This document shows, one piece after another, positions 37,063-48,333 of a DNA stretch of 64,000 nucleotides. The stretch comes from Allochromatium vinosum DSM 180. GTDB lineage: Bacteria > Pseudomonadota > Gammaproteobacteria > Chromatiales > Chromatiaceae. The stretch lies in contig NC_013851.1 of assembly GCF_000025485.1 (NCBI RefSeq), positions 1,958,501 through 2,022,500 on the forward strand. Reading direction: 5' to 3'. Positions within the stretch are counted from its first letter, which is position 1. Every line of letters begins with the position of its first letter. Under the pieces are notes generated by a model. It saw only the letters and a program-made list of their open reading frames with translations, was not told the origin of the DNA and ran no database searches. The translations under genes were made by a program, and so were the position numbers.

Positions 37063-38259
37063 TCAACTCGATTCGCGCAGCAGCTTGGCGCCCTGGGTGA
37101 TCTGATCGGCGAACACTCGCCGCAGCGCCCGTGCCTCCGTGCTCAGCGCGAGATTGCGCCGGCGCAGATAATAGGCCGCCGCCTTGCCGAGCGCGAAGGT
37201 CGTCGCGCCACTGGCGCTCGCGCCCCAGACCGCGCCCAGCGTCTGCCCGAGATAAGGCACCAGCTTGATCAGAGTTCGACCGGCCATCCGTGTCCCATAG
37301 GCGATTCCGACGCCGGTTCCCAGCAACCCCAGGAATTCGAGGATGGTGCGGCGATCCCAGGTCTGCGCGTGGAGGGCGGCCAGACTCTGGAGCATCTTGG
37401 CCTGGATCGCGGGCACACCGGCCAGGTCGACCAGCGGCAAGGCTCCGACTCCAGCTGCGGCCAGCGCATAGCCGACGATGTGCGGATGTGCCGCCTGCTC
37501 GAACAGATCCATAACCTCGGAGTCGCGCCCGAGCAGATGGCGCAGCGGCAGGGCGGACAGCGTGTCGATCGCTTTCCACAGCGCCTCCAAACCGTAGTCG
37601 GCGGGCGCGTAACCATCCTCCGGTAGCGTGAGATCCACTGGAACCCAGCGTACCGGGGCACGTCCGGGGAGATCGCCCGCTTGGTCACGCTGCACCCTGA
37701 GCGCGCGCGCCAGATCGGCCGGCAGGCCCGCCGGCGAGGGTTCGGCGTCGAATGGATAGGGGTGCGGGTGCTCGAAGTCGGGCGGATAACCTTCGTGCAG
37801 TGCGGTCTGAACGATCACCAGCGGCCATTCGGGATGACGCTGGCGTACCGTGCGCACCACGCCCAGGACCACCTCCTGATCCAGATCACACGCCCGCATG
37901 ACCGCCAGCAGCAGATGGGCCTGGGACTCGCCGAACCGGATGTCGTCTTCCGGGTCGTAATCGACCTCACCCAGACCGCGCGTATCCAGAAAGCGGACCA
38001 CGGGGGCCGTGGCCGGAAAGTCGTAGATCCGCGCGGTCCGGGTGCAGGGTTGGAAGCCGTTGCCGATTTCGGCGGCCGGACTGCCGGTCAGGGCACGGAT
38101 GATCGAGGTCTTGCCCGACTGGGTCTTGCCGATGAGCCAGATCAGCGGCACGGGGGCGCGCTCGCGCGCCGAGGCGAGGGCCGATTCCAGTCGGCGGTCG
38201 TCCACGCGCGGATTCAGCAGTGCCTCGCTCAGTCGCCGCCAGCGTCCCGTCCTCTCCAT
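37063..38259 (-). CDS. P-loop GTPase with C-terminal membrane domain (YcjF/DUF697-like)
   Basis: 398 residues. G1 GKTQSGKT (44-51), DTRGLGE (G3), then a C-terminal hydrophobic part (IVGYALAAAGVGALPLVDL and FLGLLGTGVGIAYGTRMAG) like the membrane-associating DUF697 domain. N-terminal basic helix. Likely an inner-membrane-associated GTPase. Partner of the GTPase downstream; role unknown, perhaps membrane remodelling or stress. Confidence 0.75.
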   Translation of the reverse strand: MERTGRWRRLSEALLNPRVDDRRLESALASARERAPVPLIWLIGKTQSGKTSIIRALTGSPAAEIGNGFQPCTRTARIYDFPATAPVVRFLDTRGLGEVDYDPEDDIRFGESQAHLLLAVMRACDLDQEVVLGVVRTVRQRHPEWPLVIVQTALHEGYPPDFEHPHPYPFDAEPSPAGLPADLARALRVQRDQAGDLPGRAPVRWVPVDLTLPEDGYAPADYGLEALWKAIDTLSALPLRHLLGRDSEVMDLFEQAAHPHIVGYALAAAGVGALPLVDLAGVPAIQAKMLQSLAALHAQTWDRRTILEFLGLLGTGVGIAYGTRMAGRTLIKLVPYLGQTLGAVWGASASGATTFALGKAAAYYLRRRNLALSTEARALRRVFADQITQGAKLLRESS

Positions 38260-38282
38260 CGCCTCGCCCCCGTTGGTCAGAT

Positions 38283-39557
38283 TCAGAAGACCTTGACGAC
38301 CTCCAGACCGATCAGATGCGCATCCATGCTGTACTCTCCGCTCAGCGCGGTCGAGCCGTTCAGGTCGCCGCCCCTGTAGTTTCTGGAGCCACGATAGTCA
38401 CGATCCAGGGCGCGAACGTACATGTAGGCCGCCTCCAGTGACAGTCCGTTGCCAAGTGATCGGGCCAGACCCAGGCCGAAGAGATGACGGTCGTTGTCGG
38501 GCACGCGGGCGCTGAAGTGATCGTCGCCCTGTCCGGTCTCATCATAGGTGTAACCGACACTCAGCCGAGTCCGATCGTCGAGTCGATAGGTCGCGCCGAG
38601 TCGATAGGCATTGGCGTCGTCCCAGTCGTTCTGGTCGACGAAGATCACGGTGTCCGCGTGCCGGCCCGTGACCTTGATGTCATTGAACGCGCTCCAGCCG
38701 GTACGGCTGATATCGAACTCGACGGCCAGACGCTCGTCGAACGCATAGCGCGCGCCCAGCTGCAGACGCCAGGGCAAGGACAGATCCAGCTCGGCCGACT
38801 GTCCGCGCGCCAGACGCCCGAGACCGACCAGAACCGAGCTCTTGGGTGTGAAGTCACCCTCGAGTTCCAGGGTGGCCGATGAGTGGAACACCGCGCCGAC
38901 ACTCCAGGCGCCCTGGCGGTAGAGGGCTCCGAGGTTGAAACCCAGTCCGTGACCATCGCCGCTGAGTGTGCCGAGCGTCGAGTCCAGTTTGGCCTGTCTG
39001 GCCCAATAGATGTCGATTCCGGCCGACAGACTCAGATCGTCACTGAGCCGATAGGTTGCGGTCGGGCTGAGGTCGACGACCTCGACCTTGCTGGTCAGCG
39101 GATGACCGAGCGGGATACTGAAGCCACCGAGGGTGCGCGTGCCGCTGACCGCCGGAAAAGCGCCATCCGACCAGCGCGTCTCCAGTCCGAAGGGGACGCT
39201 GACACCGAGTCCGAGACGCCAGTGATCGTCGAGCGCGAAAGCCCCCTGGATCATAGGGACGACCATCCACTCGGCACCATCACTGTCGTGGTGGCCACTC
39301 GTGGTGTCCACGCTGAAGTTGGGACCGACGAAATAGGTGCCGAGCGCCAGGCTGGAGCGGTCATGGAAGCCCATGGCGGCGGGATTGTAGGCAAAGGCGC
39401 CCCGTTCCTCGGGGTTGGCGACCAGGGCGTTGGTCAGACCGATACCGGCAGTCGAGGATTCCGGCAGCATGAAACCGGAGGCCAGGGCCGTCTGGACGCC
39501 ACAGACGCTCGTGGCCAGACAGAGTGCCAGCGAGCGGGTGATCGGGGTATTGAGCAT
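38283..39557 (-). CDS. FadL/OmpP1-type outer-membrane transporter
   Basis: 424 residues. Signal peptide 1-26 (cleavage near ALA-SG), then the FadL N-terminal hatch region SGFMLPESSTAGIGLTNALV and NPAAMGF, followed by alternating beta strands and an aromatic C-terminal residue (VVKVF), as in a 14-stranded barrel. FadL-type proteins take up long-chain fatty acids or other hydrophobic compounds; the substrate is not shown here. Confidence 0.88.
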   Translation of the reverse strand: MLNTPITRSLALCLATSVCGVQTALASGFMLPESSTAGIGLTNALVANPEERGAFAYNPAAMGFHDRSSLALGTYFVGPNFSVDTTSGHHDSDGAEWMVVPMIQGAFALDDHWRLGLGVSVPFGLETRWSDGAFPAVSGTRTLGGFSIPLGHPLTSKVEVVDLSPTATYRLSDDLSLSAGIDIYWARQAKLDSTLGTLSGDGHGLGFNLGALYRQGAWSVGAVFHSSATLELEGDFTPKSSVLVGLGRLARGQSAELDLSLPWRLQLGARYAFDERLAVEFDISRTGWSAFNDIKVTGRHADTVIFVDQNDWDDANAYRLGATYRLDDRTRLSVGYTYDETGQGDDHFSARVPDNDRHLFGLGLARSLGNGLSLEAAYMYVRALDRDYRGSRNYRGGDLNGSTALSGEYSMDAHLIGLEVVKVF

Positions 39558-39686
39558 TTAGGGGTTATCCTTATGATGGTTTCAGTGGCCAGAGCCGGAT
39601 CGCGTATACGCTGATCCCGACTCGGCCGCGAAGCCCACAGCGGGCGCCGGACACTCTAGGCGATGCACAGCGGCAAATCCATCTTT

Positions 39687-39714
39687 GTCCGGCCCCATCC
39701 ATCTGGGGCCGGAC
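39687..39714. terminator. GC hairpin in the fadL-like upstream region
   Basis: Perfect 10-bp stem GTCCGGCCCC / GGGGCCGGAC with an 8-base loop, no T-run. Lies in the 223-base divergent region; the role (terminator, insulator or repeat) is uncertain. Confidence 0.4.
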
Positions 39715-39780
39715 CAGCGGCTACCGGCACGGCGGTCGACTGTGATATAAGCGCTGTCTCTTTCGCATGGCCGTCATCGC

Positions 39781-40161
39781 ATGAATCCGAACCCGATCTC
39801 CGCCGACGAACGGCGTCTGCTCAAGCGTTTGCGCGCCCTGGGGCCAGCCGAGCGCGAGACGCTGCTGGCATTCGCCGACTTCCTGGCCGCGCGCGCCGAA
39901 CCGTCTTCGCGCCCGCCCGCCGTCGCGCGCGAACCGCGCCCCGTCCCTAGGCCCGAGCAGGAGAGCGTGGTCGGCGCCATCAAGCGTCTCTCGCAGAGCT
40001 ACGACATGCTCGAACGTGATGTCCTGCTGCACGAGACCTCCGCCCTGATGTCGGCGCATGTGCTTCAGGGACGTTCGGCCCATGCTGTCATCGACGAGCT
40101 GGAGGCACTCTTCGCGCGTCATTATCACGATTACCGAGCCAGGATCGCGGCGCAGGACTGA
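39781..40161 (+). CDS. Small helical protein, unknown
   Basis: 126 residues. Helical, charged; a Pro/Arg-rich linker (about 42-62) divides it. Motif ESVVGAIKRLSQSYDMLERD resembles crystallin-like or DNA/membrane-associated helical proteins but I do not recognise the family. It lies 12 bases upstream of the permease gene and is probably co-transcribed. Confidence 0.65.
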   Translation: MNPNPISADERRLLKRLRALGPAERETLLAFADFLAARAEPSSRPPAVAREPRPVPRPEQESVVGAIKRLSQSYDMLERDVLLHETSALMSAHVLQGRSAHAVIDELEALFARHYHDYRARIAAQD

Positions 40162-40173
40162 AGACAGGCTACC

Positions 40174-41241
40174 ATGAACATCGTCGCGCGCTGGTTCAAA
40201 CGCAATCTCTCCAATCCGCAGATCGTCTTCCTCGGCCTTCTGCTGCTGACCGTCTTCACGGTCGTGCTCTTTTTGGGCGACATGCTCACGCCCGTGCTCG
40301 CCAGCATCGTCATCGCCTATCTGCTGGAAGGACTCGTCGGCCTGCTCCAGCGACGCGGACTGCCGCGCTTGCCGAGCGTGGTGCTGGTCTATCTGCTCTT
40401 CGTGCTCTTCGTGGTCCTGGTCCTGATCGGCGTCATGCCGCTGCTCTCGCGCCAGGTCACGGATCTGGTCCAGCAACTGCCGAACATGGTTTCGGAAGGA
40501 ACCCGCTTTCTGATGGATCTCCCCGAGCACTATCCGGATCTGCTCACCCAGGCTCAGATCGAAGAGCTGATCGCCTTCATGCGCGCCGAGGCCGTCGCGT
40601 TCGGCCAGCAGGTGCTCTCCTGGTCGCTGGCCAATGTCGCCGGGGTCATCACCATCCTGGTCTATCTGATCCTGATGCCGATCCTGGTGTTCTTCTTCAT
40701 GAAGGACAAGGAACTCATCCTCGGTTGGTTCAGACAATACCTGCCCAAGCATCATGGCATCGCCGGGCACGTCTGGCGCGACGTGGATCGTCAGATATCC
40801 AACTACATTCGCGGCAAGGCTTAGGAGATCCTGATCGTCTGGGGCGCGAGCCTCGTCACCTTCGCCGCCTTCGGGCTGAAATACGCGATGCTGTTGTCGC
40901 TGTTGGTCGGCCTCTCGGTGATCATTCCCTACATCGGCGCGGCGGTCGTCACCGTGCCCGTGCTGCTGGTGGCCTGGTTCCAGTGGGGCTGGTCGGCGGA
41001 GTTCGCCTGGCTGACGCTCGCCTACGGCATCATCCAGGCGCTCGACGGCAACGTGCTGGTGCCGCTGATCTTCTCGGAAGTCGTCAATCTGCATCCGGTG
41101 GCCATCATCGTCGCCATCCTGATCTTCGGCGGACTCTGGGGCTTCTGGGGCGTCTTCTTCGCCATTCCGCTCGCCACGCTGGTACAGGCCGTCTTGAGCG
41201 CCTGGCCGCAGCCGCCGGAAGAACTTGAGACGACGGCCTGA
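40174..41241 (+). pseudogene. AI-2E/PerM-family permease interrupted by an in-frame TAG
   Basis: A single reading frame of 355 codons is broken only by TAG at 40822-40824 (after NYIRGKA, before [10 protein letters not shown]). Both halves fit one AI-2E-family protein with about eight membrane helices: 1-216 has the first five, and 218-355 the last three with PYIGAAVV and [18 protein letters not shown] single base change (for example CAG to TAG) would explain it. As read, the product is truncated and probably non-functional unless the stop is suppressed or is a base-call error. Confidence 0.8.
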
Positions 41242-41309
41242 GCCGTCACTGAATCGTCAAATCCGCTCGCTATACTCCGCCGATCGGTGTATGAAACGGT
41301 CTGAGCGAG

Positions 41310-41978
41310 ATGGAAACGATGCAACTCCTGATCGAGAAGAAACGCGAGGCTCTGCGTGCAGGCATCCTGTCGCTGGGTGAACAGGTCGCCGCCGGCCTGC
41401 ATCGTTCACTGGAGGCCCTGCGCCACCAGGACTCGGATCTGGCCCGCCGGATCGTCGCCGATGATGCCCTCATCAACCGTGAACGGCGCTTCCTGGAACA
41501 GCAGGCGCTCGTCGTGCTGGCCTCACATCAGCCGGCCGGACGCGATCTGCGTCTGATCGGCGCCTCGCTCGAAATGATCGCCGAGCTGGAACGCATCGCC
41601 GATCATGCCGCCGATGTCGCGCGAATCCTGCTGAAGGCCCCAGCCCTGCCGCTCCCCCAGGAGCCGGCCAAGCGTATCGGTCTGATGGGCGACATCGCGC
41701 TGGCGATGTTCACCCGCGTCATGGCCGTGTATGCCGAGAACGGCGACGCCGATCAGGCACGCGCCGCCGTGGCACGCGAGGACGAGGTCGATGCCCTGGA
41801 AGAAGCGGCCGTCCGCGATGTCATCGCCTGGCTGTGCGACCAACAGGCTTCCTCGTGCCTGCTCGGGATGCAACTGCTCTGGATTGCTCACCACTACGAA
41901 CGGGTCGCCGACCGTGCCACCAACATCGCCGAGCGTCTCGTCTATATCGAGACGGCCGAGACGCCCGAACTCAACTAA
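41310..41978 (+). CDS. PhoU-like protein
   Basis: 222 residues, mainly helical, with two PhoU-type repeats: LEMIAELERIADHAADVARIL (about 88-108) and LLWIAHHYERVADRATNIAERLVY (about 191-214), whose acidic/His motifs bind metals. PhoU proteins modulate phosphate-responsive kinases and transporters. No pst or pho genes are nearby in the window. It overlaps the convergent hybrid kinase by 4 bases. Confidence 0.85.
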   Translation: METMQLLIEKKREALRAGILSLGEQVAAGLHRSLEALRHQDSDLARRIVADDALINRERRFLEQQALVVLASHQPAGRDLRLIGASLEMIAELERIADHAADVARILLKAPALPLPQEPAKRIGLMGDIALAMFTRVMAVYAENGDADQARAAVAREDEVDALEEAAVRDVIAWLCDQQASSCLLGMQLLWIAHHYERVADRATNIAERLVYIETAETPELN

Positions 41979-44689
41979 GGCCGGCTTCCACGGAAGCTTT
42001 CGATCAGTTCGATGATCTGTTCGCGCCGGAACGGCTTGGTGACAAAGCCGTCGGCGCCGGATTCACGCGCCCGCTCCTCGTCGATCTTCTGGGTGGCGGC
42101 GGTGAAGATGATGATGGGCATGTCGCGCGTATGGCTGTTGCGCTTGAGGGTGCGGCAGACGTCGTAACCCGAAATGCCGGGCATCCAGGCATCGAGCAGC
42201 ACCAGATGCGGCCGGCAGCCGATGGCTTCCTTGATCGCCAGTGCCCCGGTCTGGGCGCTGAAGACCTGGTAGCGATCCTCGAGCAGATCGCGCGTGAAGG
42301 TGATGACGTCGGGCTCGTCGTCGACCACGAGGATGGATAGGGGTTCGTCTGGAGCCGCGTCGATCGGCGTGGCGGCGGACTGCTCGAAATGGATGACCTT
42401 GAAGGCCGGAGCAGCAGACTGAGCCTTCTCGCTGCGCTGAGTCTGGGCCGGTGGCGTCTCGCGACTCTGGCTCTGCTCATGCGCGATCGGCCATTGGACA
42501 TGGAAGGTGCTTCCCCGGCCGTATTCACTGTCGACCCAGATCTTACCCGCGTGCGCCTGCACGATGCCCTGGACGATGGAGAGTCCGAGTCCGGTGCCGC
42601 CGGCGAGGAATTCGTTCTTGCCGGTGCGGTGCTTGGTGACGTCGCCCAGGGTCGAGAAGCGTTTGAACAGCTTGCCGATGTCCTCGGGCTTGATGCCGAT
42701 CCCCGTATCCGTGACCTCGAGGTGGACCCGATCCGGCTCGGGATAGACCCGGATATGGATCCGGCCGCCATCCGGCGTGTACTTGATGGCATTGCCCAGC
42801 AGATTGATGACGACCTGCGAGATCCGATCCGGGTCGCCGTCGACCCGGGGCAGCGCGTCGGCGATCTCCAGGGTGAGCGCGTGCCTGCGGCTCTCCAGGT
42901 AGGGCTGCTGTTCCTCGGTGATCTCGCTGACGATCTGGCCCAGGGAGACCGGCACCCGTTCCAGCACCAGCTTGTTCTCCTCGATGCGCGAGATGTCGAG
43001 CAGCTCGCTGACGATCCGCGCCAGACGCGTGGCGTTGCGCGAGACGGTGTCGAGCATCGTGCGCTGGGCCGCCGAGATCTCCCCTCCCCGCCCCTCGCGG
43101 ATCAGGTCGACATAGCCCTGGATGGCGATCAGGGGCGTGCGCAATTCATGCGAGGCCATGGAGATGAACTTGGACTTGAGCTGGTCGAGCTGCTGGAGTT
43201 CCTGATTGGCCGTTTCGATCTCGTCGATCTTGTTCTTGAGATCCTCGGCCATCTGATTGAAGGTCAGCGCCAGATCCTGGATCTCGTCGCCCGAGTCGAC
43301 CTGGATGCGATGGTCGAGCTCGCCTGCGCCGACGCGGCGCGAACCCTCGGCGAGCGCCTGGATCGGCCTGGAGATGCTGCGCGCGAAGACGAGCGCCACC
43401 GGGATCAGGGTCGCCATGATGCCAAACAGCAGCCAGAGGAAGGTTTGCACCAGCGCATCGGCGCGCGCGTTGAGCTCGGCGTCCGTGAGTGCCCGGCTCT
43501 GCTCGATCTTCTCGCTGGTCGCCACGGCCGGCGCGATCACCTCACGCACCGGGACGACAATCCCCACACTCCAGCCCGTGACCGGGATCGGATGATAGGC
43601 GAAGAAATAGTCTTGCCCATCCTTGGGGTCGGTATAGGTGGTCAGATCACTCGCACCCTGCCGCATGCGTTCGATGATCGACCGGAAGGCCGGATCGCGG
43701 ATCTCGGTGAGCGAGTGCTTGAAGGCTTCGTTCTCCTTGAACTCGCCCTGAAAGCTGCCGTGGAACTCCAGGAACCCGGCGGCACGCTCGGGAAAGGCGA
43801 TCGCCTGACCGCCGTCCGACATGAGGAAGGCGAAGCCGCTCTGCTCGACCTGGAGATTGAGGATGCCCTTGACGATGCGCTCGAGCGTGATGTCGATTCC
43901 GACGACGGCGGCCAGATCATCGCCGCGATAGACAGGGGCGATACTCGACACCATCCAGCCGAGACCCGCCGGATCCCAGTAGAGCTCGGTCCATTTGGGC
44001 CGGCGTTCCGGGTTGTGCACGGCATCCGCCAGATAGTAGAAATCGAAGGCCGTGACATCCGGCAGATTGGCGAACTGTTCGGTTCCGTCGACCCATTTGA
44101 ATTCGCCGTTCACGAACGGCATGCCGCGCGACAACTGGCTGGCCGTGTTGATGTAGGTCTGCACCGCATAGGGGTTGGTCGCGGCGACGCTGCGGAACAG
44201 GATGTCCATGTATTCGGTGAGATGGATGTCCTCGAGCGTCCCGGCGCTGATCCGGCCCTGATCGTCGACCGCGTTGCCGAACACGCTGAGCCAGGAGTTC
44301 CGGTTCGGCCGGCGACTGCCGAAGCTGCGATGTTCCGGCGCCGGCTCATAGACGCTCGGGAAGGCATAGCGGTTCAGGGTGTCGCCGTGATTGAACAGAT
44401 AGCGCGCGAAATCGGCGAGCTTGACCGTATCGCCCTGCACCTTCAGCAGGATCTCGTCGACGTCTCCCGCATGACGCTCGGTCAGATGAAGCAAGCGGGT
44501 CTTGAGTTCCGCCGACAGCGCGGCGCTGCTGTCAGACATGGCCAGCTCGGCCACGTCACGATTGGCCTGGGACGCGATCTCGCGAATCCCGATCGTGCTC
44601 TGATAGCCGAACCAGCCCAGGATCAGCAACGGCGCGAAGGCGGTGATGATCAGGACGACGAGCAGCTTGGTGGTGATGCGGATTTTCAT
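41975..44689 (-). CDS. Hybrid histidine kinase: sensor, HAMP, HisKA, HATPase, receiver
   Basis: 904 residues. TM1 about 8-28, a periplasmic dCache-like sensor (about 35-400), TM2 (FLWLLFGIMATLIPVALVFARSI, about 414-436), HAMP, HisKA with SHELRTPL (near 515), HATPase (GGTGLGLSIVQGIV), and a C-terminal receiver with the phospho-acceptor Asp in LLDAWMPG (near 834). It may sense a small ligand outside. It lies 20 bases downstream of a second hybrid kinase and probably shares its transcript; no output regulator is adjacent. Confidence 0.9.
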   Translation of the reverse strand: MKIRITTKLLVVLIITAFAPLLILGWFGYQSTIGIREIASQANRDVAELAMSDSSAALSAELKTRLLHLTERHAGDVDEILLKVQGDTVKLADFARYLFNHGDTLNRYAFPSVYEPAPEHRSFGSRRPNRNSWLSVFGNAVDDQGRISAGTLEDIHLTEYMDILFRSVAATNPYAVQTYINTASQLSRGMPFVNGEFKWVDGTEQFANLPDVTAFDFYYLADAVHNPERRPKWTELYWDPAGLGWMVSSIAPVYRGDDLAAVVGIDITLERIVKGILNLQVEQSGFAFLMSDGGQAIAFPERAAGFLEFHGSFQGEFKENEAFKHSLTEIRDPAFRSIIERMRQGASDLTTYTDPKDGQDYFFAYHPIPVTGWSVGIVVPVREVIAPAVATSEKIEQSRALTDAELNARADALVQTFLWLLFGIMATLIPVALVFARSISRPIQALAEGSRRVGAGELDHRIQVDSGDEIQDLALTFNQMAEDLKNKIDEIETANQELQQLDQLKSKFISMASHELRTPLIAIQGYVDLIREGRGGEISAAQRTMLDTVSRNATRLARIVSELLDISRIEENKLVLERVPVSLGQIVSEITEEQQPYLESRRHALTLEIADALPRVDGDPDRISQVVINLLGNAIKYTPDGGRIHIRVYPEPDRVHLEVTDTGIGIKPEDIGKLFKRFSTLGDVTKHRTGKNEFLAGGTGLGLSIVQGIVQAHAGKIWVDSEYGRGSTFHVQWPIAHEQSQSRETPPAQTQRSEKAQSAAPAFKVIHFEQSAATPIDAAPDEPLSILVVDDEPDVITFTRDLLEDRYQVFSAQTGALAIKEAIGCRPHLVLLDAWMPGISGYDVCRTLKRNSHTRDMPIIIFTAATQKIDEERARESGADGFVTKPFRREQIIELIESFRGSRP

Positions 44690-44708
44690 GAATGTCGGGC
44701 CGGCTGAC

Positions 44709-46352
44709 TCAAGACGCTCCGGACCAACGCACCAGGGCGCAGTGTTCCAGCACTTCCGTCAGGCGCTGCATCCGAACGGGTTTTGTGATGAAGCCGTTCA
44801 TTCCGGCCTCGAAGCAGGCCAGCCGATCCTCTTCGGTGGCATTGGCCGTCAGTGCGACGATCTGGAGCGGCTGTCGGTCCGGCTGGAACCGGCGAATCCG
44901 GCGGGTTGCCTCGATGCCGTCCAACTCGGGCATCTGCACGTCCATCAGGATGACATCATAGGCGACCTGACGCGCGGCCTCGACGGCCTCGAGTCCATTG
45001 TGGGCAAAGTCAGCGCTCACCCCCATGGATTGGAGCAACTTGCGCATCAGGATCAGATTGCCGGGATTGTCCTCGGCGATCAACACGCGCAGGGTCGACA
45101 GGGGTTCGCGTAACACGGCGGCCGGCGATTCCTCGCCCATGACGGCAACACGGGTCTGGTCCTCGGGCGCCTCATGCTGTCGGCGGCAGGCGCGCATCGT
45201 CACCGTACAGCGAAAGCGACTGCCCTGACCGGGGATACCCGCACTCTCGACCTCGATATCGCCACCCAGCAGGCGCGCGAGCTGACGGCAGATCGCCAAT
45301 CCCAGGCCGGTGCCGCCATAGCGCCGGGTGGTCGAGGCGTCGACCTGGCTGAATTTCGCAAAGATGTGCGACTGCCGGTCGGGCGGTATCCCGATCCCGG
45401 TGTCCTCGACCGTCAGCACCAACTGGTACCACGCCTCGTCCGACTGACTCATCGTCCGGTCCTGACCGGCGTCCTCGGGCACGATCGAATGGCCGTTCAA
45501 TGAGACACCGATGCGCCCCTGCTCGGTGAACTTGACGGCATTGCCGAGCAGATTGATCGCGATCTGACGAAAGCGATGACTGTCGCCGAGAAAGTAGCCG
45601 GGTATCCCTGGATCAACCGCGACATCGATCCTCAGTCCCTTCTCGCGTGCCTTGAGCTGCACCAGGCCGACGGCCTCCCGGATGCAGACGGCCGGCGCGA
45701 AACGCACGGCATCCAGTTCCAGCCTCCCCGCCTCGATCTTGGAGTAATCGAGGATGTCCTCGATGAGACTCAGCATGGCATTGCCGCTGGTCTCGATGAT
45801 GTGGACGTACTCGCGCTGAGTCGCATCCAGCCGGGTCTTCGCCAGCAGTTCGCCGATTCCGATGATGGCATTGAGCGGCGTGCGGATCTCGTGGCTCATA
45901 TTGGCCAGGAATTCACTCTTGGCACGATTGGCCGACTCTGCCTCGTGCCGCGCGCGCGCCAGCTCCGCCTCGGTTCGGGCGAGCCGAACCTGTGTTTGCA
46001 GCCGCGCCGACAGCTCGATCAGGTCGAAGGGCTTGTTGATGAAATCGACGGCCCCGGCCGCCAGGGCGCGAACCTTGCTGTCGACGTCGGCCCGTGCACT
46101 CAGCATGATGACCCGACACGTGGCCAGCTGCGGATTCGATTGCAGGATGTCCAGAACCTCGAAGCCGTCCAGGCCGGGCATCATGACGTCCAGGAGCACG
46201 ATCTCGATCCCGGTTTCGGACTCCAGCGTCACCAGCGCGTCGGTGCCGTCGGCGGCTTCCAGGATCTCGAACTCATCGCTGAAGCGGGTACGAATGACCG
46301 CGCGGATGCTGTCTTCGTCATCGACGACCAGGAGTTTGGGGCGTTCGGTCAT
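44709..46352 (-). CDS. Cytoplasmic hybrid histidine kinase: receiver, HisKA, HATPase, receiver
   Basis: 547 residues from MTERPK (start 46352; an in-frame GTG at 46364 is also possible). N-terminal receiver ([17 protein letters not shown] near 55), HisKA with [10 protein letters not shown] (near 152), HATPase ([19 protein letters not shown]), and C-terminal receiver ([19 protein letters not shown] near 471). No membrane segments, so it may be driven by phosphoryl transfer from the downstream kinase. Confidence 0.9.
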   Translation of the reverse strand: MTERPKLLVVDDEDSIRAVIRTRFSDEFEILEAADGTDALVTLESETGIEIVLLDVMMPGLDGFEVLDILQSNPQLATCRVIMLSARADVDSKVRALAAGAVDFINKPFDLIELSARLQTQVRLARTEAELARARHEAESANRAKSEFLANMSHEIRTPLNAIIGIGELLAKTRLDATQREYVHIIETSGNAMLSLIEDILDYSKIEAGRLELDAVRFAPAVCIREAVGLVQLKAREKGLRIDVAVDPGIPGYFLGDSHRFRQIAINLLGNAVKFTEQGRIGVSLNGHSIVPEDAGQDRTMSQSDEAWYQLVLTVEDTGIGIPPDRQSHIFAKFSQVDASTTRRYGGTGLGLAICRQLARLLGGDIEVESAGIPGQGSRFRCTVTMRACRRQHEAPEDQTRVAVMGEESPAAVLREPLSTLRVLIAEDNPGNLILMRKLLQSMGVSADFAHNGLEAVEAARQVAYDVILMDVQMPELDGIEATRRIRRFQPDRQPLQIVALTANATEEDRLACFEAGMNGFITKPVRMQRLTEVLEHCALVRWSGAS

Positions 46353-46376
46353 GTCGGGTACCACGGACGCTGGCGA

Positions 46377-47285
46377 TCAGCTCGGATTGGAACGGCCGGG
46401 TGATGTCTCCATCGGCACCGGCTTGGCGACAAGATACCACCAGACAGCGCTCGCCAGCGCACAGAGTCCGAGCAGGCGCTGCATGAGCGCCGCTTGCGCA
46501 TATCCCCCATCGTCGAAGAGCAGGCTGAAGGCCGCCAGCACGGCCAGCGCCACGAAGGTCAGATGCACGCCCAACCGGGTCGCCGGCCCCGGCCAGCGCA
46601 CCGCGAGCCGTCCACCGAGCCAGGCGGCGAGCGCGCCGAGCGTCAGGCCGGCGATCACATCGAGCGGCCAGTGCACCCCCACCGCCACGCGGCTCGCGCC
46701 GACCAGGATCGCGATCGACAGCAGGAGCAGGCGCCACTCGATCCAGCGCGTATGCAGCATGAGCACGCCACAGAAGACGGCGGCCGTGACACTGTGCCCG
46801 GACGGAAAGCTCACCCGCTCGCGTGCCGGGCCGATGAGGTTGAAGGCGTCCGCCGCCAGCACCGCCGGCGGCCGGGCGGCGTCGAACAGTTCCTTCAGAC
46901 CTCGACTGGCGGCGATGGCGAGCAACGCCGACAGGATCAGGGCCCAGAACAACCGCGGATGGCGCAACGAGAAGAAGAGTGTCAAGGCGAACGCCACGCG
47001 CTCGTCGCCCAGCACCGTGAGACAGGCCCAGACCCAGCTCGGATAGTCGGCCGCCAGGGCGTTGAGCCGGAGAAAACCGGCGTGATAGCCGCAGATCAGA
47101 TAGAGGCAGAGACCCATGAGGGTCGCGATCCCGGCCCAGCGCCCTAGCCAGCGCTCACCACTGGCCAGGGCGAGCGGTACGGAATCGGCGTCCTGGGTGA
47201 GTCGTGCACGCCAGCGCGACGGCAGATCAGAGCGGTCGATCCAATGGCGGGTGCGAACGGTAAGACGGCTCAAGCGTTTGGACAT
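46377..47285 (-). CDS. PAP2-family membrane phosphatase
   Basis: 302 residues from MSKRLSR (start 47285). Membrane protein with about six helices. The acid phosphatase motifs are present: [19 protein letters not shown] and [13 protein letters not shown]. Probable lipid phosphatase (undecaprenyl pyrophosphate or phosphatidic acid type). The 25 residues of the longer frame are rejected because they overlap epmA. Confidence 0.82.
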   Translation of the reverse strand: MSKRLSRLTVRTRHWIDRSDLPSRWRARLTQDADSVPLALASGERWLGRWAGIATLMGLCLYLICGYHAGFLRLNALAADYPSWVWACLTVLGDERVAFALTLFFSLRHPRLFWALILSALLAIAASRGLKELFDAARPPAVLAADAFNLIGPARERVSFPSGHSVTAAVFCGVLMLHTRWIEWRLLLLSIAILVGASRVAVGVHWPLDVIAGLTLGALAAWLGGRLAVRWPGPATRLGVHLTFVALAVLAAFSLLFDDGGYAQAALMQRLLGLCALASAVWWYLVAKPVPMETSPGRSNPS

Positions 47286-47340
47286 CGGCTTAGACTCGAA
47301 CGGTTGTCGGCTGTTCGGCTGGAGCGTTCGCCAGCACCGG

Positions 47341-48332
<992 letters not shown>

Positions 48333-48333
<1 letters not shown>

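Noticed and set aside
40174..41241. Recoded stop codon (selenocysteine or pyrrolysine)
   Set aside because: TAG is not a selenocysteine codon, and no insertion element or pyl genes are seen. A single mutation or sequencing error is simpler.
42389..44707. 772-codon open frame on the plus strand
   Set aside because: Antisense to the hybrid kinase with all expected domains; composition is typical of a reverse-strand shadow.
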